Shown here: piece by piece, positions 32,700 through 47,200 of the stretch
How the letters are laid out: every line of letters begins with the position of its first letter
Numbering within the stretch: position 1 is the stretch's first letter
From: Melastoma dodecandrum
Taxonomy: Eukaryota > Streptophyta > Magnoliopsida > Myrtales > Melastomataceae
Length of the DNA: 64,000 bases
Direction: 5' to 3'
NCBI GenBank assembly: GCA_029817715.1
Contig: JARUPY010000607.1
Location: forward strand, 7,130,001 to 7,194,000
Program-made: the position numbers and the translations under genes
The notes under the pieces: generated by a model
What the model was told of the DNA's origin: nothing
Databases searched by the model: none
What the model saw: only the letters and a program-made list of their open reading frames with translations

Positions 32700-35600
32700 C
32701 CCAAACTATTCAAAAATGGAGTTCTACATTCGACATTCGAGTCCCTTTCGTTGCACAACGAGGAACCCCGTGCACAACTTACGTATAGTTGTGCATCCCG
32801 CTTGCTCCGATCCTTGGTGCTTCCGAACTTGTATTTTCCGATGCCTAAATGATCCCAAATGTTTCCCAAACTATTCAAAATTGGAGTTCTGCACAATGAG
32901 GAACCCCGCGTACAACTTACGCAAAGTTGTGCATCCCGCATGCTCCGAACCTTGGTGCTTCCGAACTTGCATTTTCCGAAGCCTAAATGATCCCCAAATG
33001 CTTCCCAAACTATTCAAAATTGGAGTTCTACATTTGACATTTGGGTCCCTTTCGTTGCACAATGAGGAACCCCGCGCACAACTTACGCAAAGTGGTGCAT
33101 CCCGCATGCTCCGAACCTTGGTGCTTCCGAACTTGCATTTTCCGAAGCCTAAATGATCCCCAAATGCTTCCCAAACTATTCAAAATTGGAGTTCTACATT
33201 TGACATTCGGGTCCCTTTCGTTGCACAATGAGGAACCCCGCGCACTACTTACGCAAAGTTGTGCATCCCGCATGCTCCGAACCTTGGTGCTTCCAAACTT
33301 GCATTTTCCGAAGCCTAAATGATCCCCAAATGCTTCCCAAACTATTCAAAATTGGAGTTCTACATTTGACATTCGGGTCCCTTTCGTTGCACAATGAGGA
33401 ACCCCGCGCACTACTTACGCAAGGTTGTGCATCCCGCATGCTCCGAACCTTGGTGCTTCCGAACTTGCATTTTCCGAAGCCTAAATGATCCCCAAATGCT
33501 TCCCAACCTATTCAAAATTGGAGTTCTACATTTGACATTCGGGTCCCTTTCGTTGCACAATGAGGAACCCCCTCACAACATAAGCAAGGTTGTGCATCCC
33601 GCATGCTCCGAACCTTGGTGCTTCCGAACCTGCATTTTTCGAAGCCTAAATGATCCCCAAATGCTTCCCAAACTATTCAAAATTGGAGTTCTACATTTGA
33701 CATTCGGGTCCCTTTCGTTGCACAATGAGGAACCCCGTGCACTACTTACGCAAAGTTGTGCATCCCGCATGCTCCGAACCTTGATGCTACCGAACTTGCA
33801 TTTTCCGAAGCCTAAATGATCCCCAACTGCTTCCCAAACAATTCAAAATTGGAGTTCTACATTTGACATTCGGGTCCCGTTCGTTGCACAATGAGGAACC
33901 CCGCGCACAACTTACGCAAAGTTGTGCATCCCGCATGCTCCGAACCTTGGTGCTTCCGAACTTGCATTTTCCGAACCCTAAATGATCCCAAATGCTTCCT
34001 AAACTATTCAAAATTGGAGTTCTACATTTGACATTCGGGTCCCTTTCGTTGCACAATGAGGAACCCCGCGCACAACTTACGCAAAGTTGTGCATCCCGCA
34101 TGCTCCGAACCTTGGTGCTTTCGAACTTGCATTTTCCGAAGCCTAAATGATCCCCAAATGTTTGCCAAACTATTCAAAATTATAGTTCTACATTTGACAT
34201 TCGGGTCCCTTTCGTTGCACAATGAGGAACCCCGCGCACTACTTACGCAAAGTTGTGCATCCCGCATGCTCCGAACCTTGGTGCTTCCGAACTTGCATTT
34301 TCCGAAGCCTAAATGATCCCCAAATGCTTCCCAAACTATTCAAAATTGGAGTTCTACATTTGACATTCGGGTCCCTTTCGTTGCACAATGAGGAACCCCG
34401 CGCACTACTTACGCAAAGTTGTGCATCCCGCATGCTCCGAACCTTGGTGCTTCCGAACTTGCATTTTCCGAAGCCTAAATGAACCCCAAATGCTTCCCAA
34501 ACTATTCAAAATTGGAGTTCTACATTTGACATTCGGGTCCCTTTCGTTGCACAATGAGGAACCCCGCGCACTACTTACGCAAAGTTGTGCATCCCGCATG
34601 CTCCGAACCTTGGTGCTTCCGAACTTGCATTTTCCGAAGCCTAAATGATCCCCAAATGCTTCCCAAACTATTCAAAATTGGAGTTCTACATTTGACATTC
34701 GGGTCCCTTTCGTTGCACAATGAGGAACCCCGCGCACAACTTACGCAAGGTTGTGCATCCCGCATGCTCCGAACCTTGGTGCTTCCGAACTTGCATTTTC
34801 CGAAGCCTAAATGAACCCCAAATGCTTCCCAAACTATTCAAAATTGGAGTTCTACATTTGACCTTCGGGTCCCTTTCGTTGCACAATGAGGAACCCCGCG
34901 CACAACTTACGCAAAGTTGTGCATCCCGCATGCTCCGAACCTTGGTGCTTCCGAACTTGCATTTTTCGAAGCCTAAATGATCCCCAAATGCTTCCCAAAC
35001 TACTCAAAATTGGAGTTCTACATTTGACATTCGGGTCCCTTTCGTTGCACAATGAGGAACCCCGCGCACAACTTACGCAAAGTTGTGCTTCCCGCATGCT
35101 CCGAACGTTGGTGCTTCCGAACTTGCATTTTCCGCAGCCTAAATGATCCCCAAATGCTTCCCAAACTATTCAAAATTGGAGTTCTACATTTGACATTCGG
35201 GTCCCTTTCGTTGCACATTGAGGAACCCCGCGCACAACTTACGCAAAGTTGTGCATCCCGCATGCTCCGAACCTTGGTGCTTCCGAACTTGCATTTTCCG
35301 AAGCCTAAATGATCCCCAAATGTTTCCAAAACTATTCAAAATTGGAGTTCTACATTTGACATTCGGGTCCCTTTGGTTGCGCAGTGAGGAACCCCGCGCA
35401 CAACTTACGGAAAGTTGTGCATCCCGCATGCTCCGAATCTTGGTGCTTCCGAACATGCTTTTTCCGAAGCCTAAATGATCCCCAAATGTTTCTCAAACTA
35501 TTCAAAATTGGAGTTCTACATTTGACATTCGGGTCCCTTTCGTTGCACAATGAGGAACCCCGCGCACAACTTACGCAAAGTTGTGCATCCCGCATGCTCC

Positions 35601-38600
35601 GAACCTTGGTGCTTCCGAACTTGCATTTTCCGAAGCCTAAATGATCCCCAAATGCTTCCCAAACTATTCAAAATTGGAGTTCTACATTTGACATTCGGGT
35701 CCCTTTCGTTGCACAATGAGGAACCCCGCGCACAACTTACGCAAAGTTGTGCATCCCGCATGCTCCGAACCTTGGTGCTTCCGAACTTGCATTTTCCGAA
35801 GCCTAAATGATCCCCAATGCTTCCCAAACTATTCAAAATTGGAGTTCTACATTTGACATTCGTGTCCCTTTCGTTGCAAAATGAGGAACCCCGCGCACAA
35901 CTTACGCAAAGTTGTGCATCCCGCATGCTCCCAACCTTGGTTCTTCCGAACTTGCATTTTCCGAAGCCTAAATGATCTCCAAATGCTTCCCAAACTATTC
36001 AATATTGGAGTTCTACATTTAACATTCGGGTCCCTTTCGTTGCACAATGAGGAACCCCGCGCACAACTTACGCAAAGTTGTGCATCCCGCATGCTCCGAA
36101 CCTTGATGCTTCCGAACTTGCATTTTCCGAAGCCTAAATGATCCCCAAATGTTTAACAAACTATTCAAAATTGGAGTTCTACATTTGACATTCGGGTCAC
36201 TTTCGTTGCACAACGAGGAACCCCGCGCACAACTTACGAAAAGTTGTGCATCCCGCAAGCTCCGAACCTTGGTGCTTCTGAACTTGCATTTTTCGAAGCC
36301 TAAATGATCCCCAAACGTTTCCCAAACTATTCAAAATTGGAGTTCTACGTTTGACATTCGGGTCCCTTTCGTTGCACAATGAGGAACCCCGTGCACAACT
36401 TACGCAAAGCTGTGCATCCCGCATGCTCCGAACCTTGGTGCTTCCGAACTTGCATTTTCCGAAGCCTAAGTGATCCCCAAATGTTTAACAAACTATTCAA
36501 AATTGGAGTTCTACATTTGACATTCGGGTCCCTTTCGTTGCACAATGAGGAACCCCGCGCACAACTTACGCAAAGTTGTGCATCCCGCATGCTACGAACC
36601 TTGGTGCTTCCGAACTGGCATTTTCCGAAGCCTAAATGATCCCCAAATGCTTCCCAAACTATTCAAAATTGGAGTTCTACATTTGACATTCGGGTCCCTT
36701 TCGTTGCACAATGAGGAACCCCGCGCACAACTTACGCAAAGTTGTGCATCCCGCATGCCCCGAACCTTGGTGCTTCCGAACTTGCATTTTCCGAAGCCTA
36801 AATGATCCCCAAATGTTTTCCAAACCATTCAAAATTGGAGTTCTACATTTGACATTCGGGTCCCTTTCGTTGCACAATGAGGAACCTCGCGCACAACCTA
36901 CGTAAAGTTGTACATCCCGCATGCTCCGAACCTTGGTGCTTCCGAACTTGCATTTTCCGTAGGCTAAATGATCCCAAATGCTTCCCAAACTATTCAAAAT
37001 TGGAGTTCTACATTTGACATTCGGGTCCCTTTCGTTGCACAATGAGGAACCCCGCGCACAACTTACGCAAAGTTGTGCATCCCGCATGCTCCGAACCGTG
37101 GTGCTTCCGAACATGCATTTTCCGAAGCCCAAATGATCCCCAAATGCTTCCCAAACTATTCAAAATTGGAGTTCTACATTTGACATTCGGGTCCCTTTCG
37201 TTACAAAATGAGGAACCCCGCGCACAACTACGCAAGGTTGTGCATCCCGCACGCTCCGAACCTTGGTGCTTCCGAACTTGCATTTTCCGAAGCCTAAATG
37301 ATCTCCAAATGCTTCCCAAACTATTCAAAATTGGAGTTCTACATTTGACATTCGGGTCCCTTTCGTCGCACAATGAGGAACCCCGCGCACAACTTACGTA
37401 AAGTTGTGCATCCCGCATGCTCTGAACCTTGGTGCTTCCGAACTTGTATTTTTCGAAGCCCAAATGATCCCGAAATGCTTTCCAAACAATTCAAAATTGG
37501 AGTTCTACGTTTGACATTCGGGTCCCTTTCGTTGCACAATGAGGGACCACGTGCAGTACTTACGCAACCTTGTGCATCCCGCATGCTCCGAACCTTGGTG
37601 CTTCCGAACTTGCATTTTCCGAAGCCTAAATGAACCCCAAATGCTTCCCAAACTATTCAAAATTGGAGTTCTACATTTGACATTCGGGTCCCTTTCGTTG
37701 CACAATGAGGAACCCCGCGCACTACTTACGCAAAGTTGTGCATCCCGCATGCTCCGAACCTTGGTGCTTCCGAACTTGCATTTTCCGAAGCCTAAATGAT
37801 CCCCAAATGCTTCCCAAACTATTCAAAATTGGAGTTCTACATTTGACATTCGGGTCCCTTTCGTTGCACAATGAGGAACCCCGCGCACTACTTACGCAAA
37901 GTTGTGCATCCCGCATGCTCCGAACCTTGGTGCTTCCGAACTTGCATTTTTCGAAGCCTAAATGATCCCCAAATGTTTCCCAAACTATTCAAAATTGGAG
38001 TTCTACATTTGACATTCGGGTCCCTTTCGTTGCACAATGAGGAACCCCGCGCACAACTTACGCAAAGTTGTGCATCCCGCATGCTCCGAACCTTGGTGCG
38101 TCCGAACCTACATTTTCCGAAGCCTAAATGATCCCCAAATGCTTCCCAAACTATTCAAAATAGGAGTTCAACGTTTTACATTCGGGTCCCTTTCGGGGTA
38201 CAATGAGGAATCTCGTGCACAACTTACGGAAAGTTCTGTATCCCGCTTGCTCCGAACCTTGGTGCTTCCGAACTTGCATTTTCCGGAACCTAAATGATCC
38301 CCAAATGTTTAACAAACTATTCCAAATTGGAGTTCTACATTTGACATTCGGGTCCCTTTCGTTGCACAATGAGGAACCCCGCGCACTACTTTTGGAAAGT
38401 TGTGCATCCCGCATGCTCCGAACCTTGGTGATTCCGAACTTGCATTTTCCGAAGCGTAAATGATCACCAAATGTTTCCCAAACTTTTCAAATTTGGAGTT
38501 CTACATTCGGCATTCGGGTCCCTTTCGTTCCACAATGAGGAACCCCGCGAACAACTTACGCAAAGTTGTGCATCCCGCATGCTCCGAACCTTGGTGCTTC

Positions 38601-41280
38601 CGAACTTGCATTTTCCGAAGCCTAAATGATCCCCAAATGCTTCCCAAACTATTCAAAATTGGAGTTCTACATTTGACATTCGGGTCCCTTTCGTTGCACA
38701 ATGAGGAACCCCGCGCACTACTTACGCAAAGTTGTGCATCCCGCATGCTCCGAACCTTGATGCTTCCGAACTTGCATTTTCCGAAGCCTAAATGATCCCC
38801 AAATGCTTCCCAAACTATTCAAAATTGGAGTTCTACTTTTGACATTCGGGTCCCTTTCGTTGCACGATGAGGAACCCGGCGCACTACATACGCAAAGTTG
38901 TGCATCCCGCATGCCCCGAACCATGGTGCTTCCGAACTTGCATTTTCCGAAGCCTAAATGATCCCCAAATGCTTCCCAAACTATTCAAAATTGGAGTTCT
39001 ACATTTGACATTCGGGTCCCTTTCGTTGCACAATGAGGAACCCCGCGCACAACTTACGCAAAGTTGTGCATCCCGCATGCTCCGAACCTTGGTGCTTCCG
39101 AACTTGCATTTTCCGAAGCCTAAATGATCCCCAAATGCTTCCCAAACTATTCAAAATTGGAGTTCTACATTTGACATTCGGGTCCCTTTCGTTGCACATT
39201 GAGGAACCCCGCGCACAACTTACGCAAGGTTGTGCATCCCGCATGCTCCGAACCTTGGTGCTTCCGAACTTGCATTTTTCGAAGCCTAAATGATCCCCAA
39301 ATGCTTCCCAAACTATTCAAAATTGGAGTTCTACATTTGACATTCGGGTCCCTTTCGTTGCACAATGAGGAACCCCGCGCACTACTTACGCAAAGTTGTG
39401 CATCCCGCATGCTCCGAACCTTGGTGCTTCCGAACTTGCATTTTCCGAAGCCTAAATGATCCCCAAATGCTTCCCAAACTATTCAAAATTGGAGTTCTAC
39501 ATTTGACATTCGGGTCCCTTTCGTTGCACAATGAGGAACCCCGCGCACTACTTACGCAAAGTTGTGCATCCCGCATGCTCCGAACCTTGGTGCTTCCGAA
39601 CTTGCATTTTCCGAAGCCTAAATGATCCCCAAATGCTTCCCAAACTATTCAAAATTGGAGTTCTACATTTGACATTCGGGTCCCTTTCGTTGCACAATGA
39701 GGAACCCCGCGCACTACTTACGCAAAGTTGTGCATCCCGCATGCTCCGAACCTTGGTGCTTCCGAACTTGCATTTTCCGAAGCCTAAATGATCCCCAAAT
39801 GCTTCCCAAACTATTCAAAATTGGAGTTTCACATTTGACATTTGGGTCCCTTTCGTTGCACTATGAGGAACCCCACGCACAATTTACGCAAAGTTGTGCA
39901 ACCGGCATGCTCCGAACCTTGGTGCTTCCGAACTTGCATTTTTCGAAGCCTAAATGATCCCCAAATGCTTCCCAAACTATTCAAAATTGGAGTTCTACAT
40001 TTGACATTCGGGTCCCTTTCGTTGCACAATGAGGAACCCCGCGCACTACTTACGCAAAGTTGTGCATCCCGCATGCTCCGAACCTTGGTGCTTCCGAACT
40101 TGCATTTTCCGAAGCCTAAATGATCCCCAAATGCTTCCCAAACTATTCAAAATTGGATTTCTACATTTGACATTCGGGTCCCTTTCGTTGCACAATGAGG
40201 AACCCCACGCACAACTTTAGGAAAGTTGTGCATCCCGCATGCTCCGAACCTTGGTGCTTCCGAACTTGCATTTTCCGAAGCCTAAATGATCCCCAAATGC
40301 TTCCTAAACTATTCAAAATTGGAGTTCTACATTTGACATTCGGGTCCCTTTCGTTGCACAATGAGGAACCCCGCGCACAACTTACGCAAAGTTGTGCATC
40401 CCGCATGCTCCGAACCTTGGTGCTTCCAAACTTGCATTTTCCGAAGCCTAAATGAACCCCAAATGCTTCCCAAACTATTCAAAATTGGAGTTCTACATTT
40501 GACCTTCGGGTCCCTTTCGTTGCACAATGAGGAATCCCGCGCACAACTTACGCAAAGTTGTGCATCCCGCATGCTCCGAACCTTGGTGCTTCCGAACATA
40601 CATTTTCCGAAGCCTAAAAGATACCCAAATGTTTCCCAAACTATTCAAATTTGGAGTTCTACATTTGACATTCGGGTCCGTTTCGTTGCACAATGAGGAA
40701 CCCTGCGCACAACTTACGCAAAGTTGTGCATCCCGCATGCTCCGAACCTTGGTGCTTCCGAACTTGCATTTTCCGAAGCCTAAATGATCCCCAAATGCTT
40801 CCCAAACTATTCAAAATTGGAGTTCTACATTTGACATTCGGGTCCCTTTCGTTGCACAATGAGGAACCCCGCGCACAACCTTCGCAAAGTTGTGCATCCC
40901 GCATGCTCCGAACCTTGGTGCTTCCGAACATGCATTTTTCGAAGCCTAAATGATCCCCAAATGCTTCCCAAACTATTCAAAATTGGAGTTCTACATTTGA
41001 CATTCGTGTCCCTTTCGTTGCACAATGAGGAACCCCGCGCACAACTTACGCAAAGTTGTGCATCCCGCATGCTCCGAACCTTGGTGCTTCCGAACTTGCA
41101 TTTTCCGAAGCCTAAATGATCCCCAAATGCTTCCCAAACTATTCAAAATTGGAGTTCTACATTTGACATTCGGGTCCCTTTCGTTGCACAATGAGGAACC
41201 CCGCGCACAACTTACGCAAGGTTGTGCATCCCGCATGCTCCGAACCTTGGTGCTTCCGAACTTGCATTTTTCGAAGCCTA
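32700..41280 (+). repeat. Satellite block dominated by the C-type monomer (AAATGCTTCCC, CATTTGAC)
   Basis: Most units here have AAATGCTTCCC and ACATTTGACATT, while units from 41.3 to 59.2 kb mostly have AAATGTTTCCC, often with ACATTCGACATT. Exceptions occur, for example near 34.17, 35.32, 36.15 and 38.0 kb. The C type also appears mixed at 27.7-31.8 kb and returns at 62.8-64.0 kb. Confidence 0.8.
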
Positions 41281-44200
41281 AATGATCCCCAAATGTTTCC
41301 CAAACTATTCAAAATTGGAGTTCTACATTGGACATTCGGGTCCCTTTCGTTGCACAATGAGGAACCCCGCGCACAACTTACGCAAAGTTGTGCATCCCGC
41401 ATGCTCCGAACCTTGGTGCTTCCGAACTTGCATTTTCCGAAGCCTAAATGATCCCCAAATGTTTCCCAAACTATTCAAAATTGGAGTTCTACATTTGACA
41501 TTCGGGTCCCTTTCGTTGCACAATGAGGAACCCCGCGCACAACTTACGCAAAGTTGTGCATCCCGCATGCTCCGTACCTTGGTGCTTCCGAACTTGTATT
41601 TTCCGATGCCTAAATGTTCCCCAAATGTTTCCCAAACTATACAAAATTGGAGTTCTACAATTGACTTTCGGGTTCCTTTCGTTGCACAATGAGGAACCCC
41701 GCGCACAACTTACGCAAAGTTGTGCATCCCGCATGCTCCGAACCTTGGTGCTTCCGAACTTGCATTTTCCGAAGCCTAAATGATCCCCAAATGTTTCCCA
41801 AACTATTCAAAATTGGAGTTCTACATTTGACATTCGGGTCCCTTTCGTTGCACAATGAGGAACCCCGCGCACAACTTACGCAAAGTTGTGCATCCCGCAT
41901 GCTCCGAACCTTGGTGCTTCCGAACTTGCATTTTCCGAAGCCTAAATGATCCCCAAATGTTTCCCAAACTATTCAAAATTGGAGTTCTACAATGGACATT
42001 TGGGTCCCTTTCGTTGCACAATGAGGAACCCCGCGCACAACTTACGCAAAGTGGTGCATCCCGCATGCTCCGAACCTTGGTGCTTCCGAACCTGCATTTT
42101 CCCAAGCCTAAATGATCCCCAAATGTTTCCCAAACTATTCAAAATAGGAGTTCTACGTTTGACATTTGGGTCCCTTTCGTTGCACAATGAGAAACCCCGC
42201 GCACAACATTTGGAAAGTTGTGCATCCCGCATGCTCCGAACCGTGGTGCTTCCGAACTTGTATTTTTCAAAGCCTAAATGATCCCCAAATGTTTCCCAAA
42301 CTATTCAAAATTGGAGTTCTACATTCGACATTCGGGTCCCTTTCGTTGCACAATGAGGAACCCCGCGCACAACTTACGCAAAGTTGTGCATCCCGCATGC
42401 TCCGAACCTTGGTGCTTCCGAACTTGCATTTTCCGAAGCCTAAATGATCCCCAAATGTTTCCCAAACTATTCAAAATTGGAGTTCTACATTCGACATTCG
42501 GGTCCCTTTCGTTGCACAATGAGGAACCCCGCGCACAACTTACGCAAGGTTGTGCATCCCGCATGCTCCGAACCTTGGTGCTTCCGAACTTGCATTTTTC
42601 GAAGCCTAAATGATCCCCAAATGTTTCCCAAACTATTCAAAATTGGAGTTCTACATTCGACATTCGGGTCCCTTTCGTTGCACAATGAGGAACCCCGCGC
42701 ACAACTTACGCAAAGTTGTGCATCCCGCATGCTCCGAACCTTGGTGCTTCCGAACTTGCATTTTCCGAAGCCTAAATGATCCCCAAATGTTTCCCAAACT
42801 ATTCAAAATTGGAGTTCTACATTTGACATTCGGGTCCCTTTCGTTGCACAATGAGGAACCCCGCGCACAACTTACGCAAAGTTGTGCATCCCGCATGCTC
42901 CGAACGTTGGTGCTTCCGAACTTGCATTTTCCGAAGCCTAAATGATCCCCAAATGCTTCCCAAACTATTCAAAATTGGAGTTCTACATTTGACATTCGGG
43001 TCCCTTTCGTTGCACAATGAGGAACCCCGCGCACAACTTACGCAAAGTTGTGCATCCCGCATGCTCCGAACCTTGGTGCTTCCGAACTTGCATTTTCCGA
43101 AGCCTAAATGATCCCCAAATGTTTCCCAAACTATTCAAAATTGGAGTTCTACATTTGACATTCGGGTCCCTTTCGTTGCACAATGAGGAACCCCGCGCAC
43201 AACTTACGCAAAGTTGTGCATCCCGCAATCTCCGAACCTTGGTGCTTCCGAACTTGCATTTTCCGAAGCCTAAATGATCCCCAAATGTTTCCCAAACTAT
43301 TCAAAATTGGAGTTCTACATTTGACATTCGGGTCCCTTTCGTTGCACAATGAGGAACCCCGCGCACAACTTACGCAAAGTTGTGCATCCCGCATGCTCCG
43401 AACCTTGGTGCTTTCGAACTTGCATTTTCCGAAGCCTAAATGATCCCCAAATGCTTCCCAAACTATTCAAAATTGGAGTTCTACATTCGACATTCGGGTC
43501 CCTTTCGTTGCACAGTGAGGAACCCTGCGCACAACTTACGCAAAGTTGTGCATCCCGCATCCTCCGAACCTTGGTGCTTCCGAACTTGCATTTTTCGAAA
43601 ACTAAATGATCCCCAAATGTTTCCCAAACTATTCAAAATTGGAGTTCTACATTTTACATTCGGGTCCCTTTCGTTGCACAATGAGGAACCCCGCGCACAA
43701 CTTACGCAAAGTTGTGCATCCCGCATGCTCCGAACCTTGGTGCTTCCGAACTTGCATTTTCCGAAGCCTAAATGATCCCCAAATGTTTCCCAAACTATTC
43801 AAAATTGGAGTTCTACATTTGACATTCGGGTCCCTTTCGTTGCACAATGAGGAACCCCGCGCACAACTTACGCAAAGTTGTGCCTGTCGCATGCTCCGAA
43901 CCTTAGTGCTTCTGAACTTGCATTTTCTGAAGTCTAAATGATCCCCAAATGTTTCCCAAACTATTCAAAATTGGAGTTCTACATTTGACATTCGGGTCCC
44001 TTTCGTTGCACAATGAGGAACCCCGCGCACAACTTACGCGAAGTTGTGCATCCCGCATGCTCCGAACCTTGGTGCTTCCGAACATGCATTTTCCGAAGCC
44101 TAAATGATCCCCAAATGTTTCCCAAACTATTCAAAATTGGAGTTCTACATTTGACATTCGGGTCCCTTTCGTTGCATAATGAGGAACCCCGCGCACAACT

Positions 44201-47200
44201 TACGCAAAGTTGTGCATCCTGCATGCTCCGAACCTTGGTGCTTCCGAACTTGCATTTTCCGAAGCCTAAATGATCCCCAAATGTTTCCCAAACTATTCAA
44301 AATTGGAGTTCTACATTTGACATTCGGGTCCCTTTCGTTGCACAATGAGGAACCCCGCGCACAACTTACGCAAAGTTGTGCATCCCGCATGCTCCGAACC
44401 TTGGTGCTTCCGAACTTGCATTTTCCGAAGCCTAAATGATCCCCAAATGTTTCCCAAACTATTCAAAATTGGAGTTCTACATTCGACATTCGGGTCCCTT
44501 TCGTTGCACAATGAGGAACCCCGCGCACAACTTACGCAAAGTTGTGCATCCCGCATGCTCCGAACCTTGGTGCTTCCGAACTAGCATTTTCCGAACCCTA
44601 AATGATTCGTAAATGCTTCTGAAACTATTCAGACATGGAGTTCTACATTCGACATTTGGGTTCCTTTCGTTGCACAATGAGGAACCCCGCGCACAACTTA
44701 CGCAAAGTTGTGCATCCCGCATGCTCCGAACCTTGGTGCTTCCGAACTTGCATTTTCCGAAGCCTAAATGATCCCCAAATGTTTCCCAAACTATTCAAAA
44801 TTGGAGTTCTACATTCGACATTCGGGTCCCTTTCGTTGCACAATGAGGAACCCCGCGCACAACTTACGGAAAGTTGTGCATCCCGCATGCTCCGAACCTT
44901 GGTGCTTCCGAACTTGCATATTCCGAAGCCTAAATGATCCCCAAATGTTTCCCAAACTATTCAAAATTGGAGTTCTACATTCGACATTCGGGTCCCTTTC
45001 GTTGCACAATGAGGAACCCCGCGCACAACTTACGCAAAGTTGTGCATCCCGCATGCTCCGAACCTTGGTGCTTCCGAACTTGCATTTTCCGAAGCCTAAA
45101 TGATCCCCAAATGTTTCCCAAACTATTCAAAATTGGAGTTCTACATTCGACATTCGGGTCCCTTTCGTTGCACAATGAGGAACCCCGCGCACAACTTACG
45201 CAAAGTTGTGCATCCCGCATGCTCCGAACCTTGGTGCTTCCGAACTTACATTTTTCGAAGCCTAAATGATCCCCAAATGTTTCCCAAACTATTCGAAACT
45301 GGCGTTCTACATTGGACAATCGGGTCCCTTTCGTTGCACAATGAGGAACCCCGTGCACAACTTACGCAAAGTTGTGCATCCCGCATGCTCCGAACCTTGG
45401 TGGTTCCGAACTTGCATTTTCCGAAGCCTAAATGATCCCCAAATGCTTCCCAAACTATTAAAAATTGGAGTTCCACATTTGACATTCGGGTCCCTTTCGT
45501 TGCACAATGACGAACCCCGCGCACAACTTACGCAAAGTTGTGCATCCCGCATGCTCCGAACCTTGGTGCTTCCGAACTTGCATTTTCCGAAGCCTAAATG
45601 ATCCCCAAATGTTTCCCAAACAATTCCAAATTAGAGTTCTACATTCGACATTCGGGTCCCTTTCGTTGCACAATGAGGAACCCCGCGCACAACTTATGGA
45701 AAGTTGTACATCCCGCATGCTCCGAACCTTGGTGCTTCCGATCTTGCATTTTCCGAAGCCTAAATGATCCCCAAATGTTTCCCAAACAATTCAAAATTGG
45801 AGTTCTACATTCGACATTCGGGTCCCTTTCGTTGCACAATGAGGAACCCCGCGCACAACTTACGCAAAGTTGTGCATCCCGCATGCTCCGAACCTTGGTG
45901 CTTCCGAACTTGCATTTTCCGAAGCCTAAATGATCCCCAAATGTTTCCAAAACTATTCAAAATTGGAGTTCTACATTGAACATGCGGGCCCCTTTCGTTG
46001 GATAATGAGGGTCCCCGCGCACAACTTACGCAAATTTGTGCATCTCGCATTCTCCGAACCTTGGTGCTTCCGAACTTGCATTTTCCGAGCCTAAATGATC
46101 CCCAAATGTTTACAAAACAATTCAAAATTGTTGTTCTACATTGGACTCTCGGGTCTCGTTCGTTGCACAATGAGGAACCTAGCGCACAACTTACGCAAAG
46201 TTGTGCATCCCGCAAGCTCCGAACCTTGGTGCTTCTGAACTTAGAATTTCGGAAGCCTAAATGATCCCCAAATGTTTCCCAAACTATTCAAAATTGGAGT
46301 TCTACATTTGACATTTGGGTCCCTTTCGTTGCACAATGAGGAACCCCGCGCACAACTTACGCAAAGTGGTGCATCCCGCATGCTCCGAACCTTGGTGCTT
46401 CCGAACTTGCATTTTCCGAAGCCTAAATGATCCCCAAATGTTTCCCAAACTATTCAAAATTGGAGTTCTACATTCGACATTCGGGTCCCTTTCGTTGCAC
46501 AATGAGGAACCCCGCAAACAACTTACGCAAAGTTGTGCATCCCGCATGCTCCGAACCTTGGTGCTTCCGAACTTGCATTTTCCGAAGCCTAAATGATCCC
46601 CAAATGTTTCCCATCAATTCAAAATTGTAGTTCTACAATGGACATTCGGGCCCCTTTCGTTGCACAATGAGGAACCCAGTGCACAACTTACGCAAAGTTG
46701 TGCATCCCGCATGCTCCGAACTTTCGTGCTTCCGAACTTGCATTTTTCGAAGCCTAAATGATCCCCAAATGTTTCCCAAACTATTCAAAATTGGAGTTCT
46801 ACATTTGACATTCGGGTCCCTTTCGTTGCACAATGAGGAACCCCGCGCACAACTTACGCAAAGTTGTGTATCCCGCATGCTCCGAACCTTGGTTTTTCCG
46901 AACTTGCATTTTTCGAAGCCTAAATGATCCCCAAATGTTTCCCAAACTATTCAAAATTGGAGTTTTACATTGGACGTTCGGGTCCCTTTCGTTGCACCAA
47001 TGAGGCGCCACGCGCACAACTTACGCAAAGTTCTGCATCCCGCATGCTCTGAACCTTGGGGCTTCCGAACTTGCATTTTCTGAAGCCTAAATGATCCCCA
47101 AATGTTTCCCAAACTATTCAAAATTGGAGTTCTACATTCGACATTCGGGTCCCTTTCGTTGCACAATGAGGATTCCCGCGCACAACTTCCGCAAAGTTAT

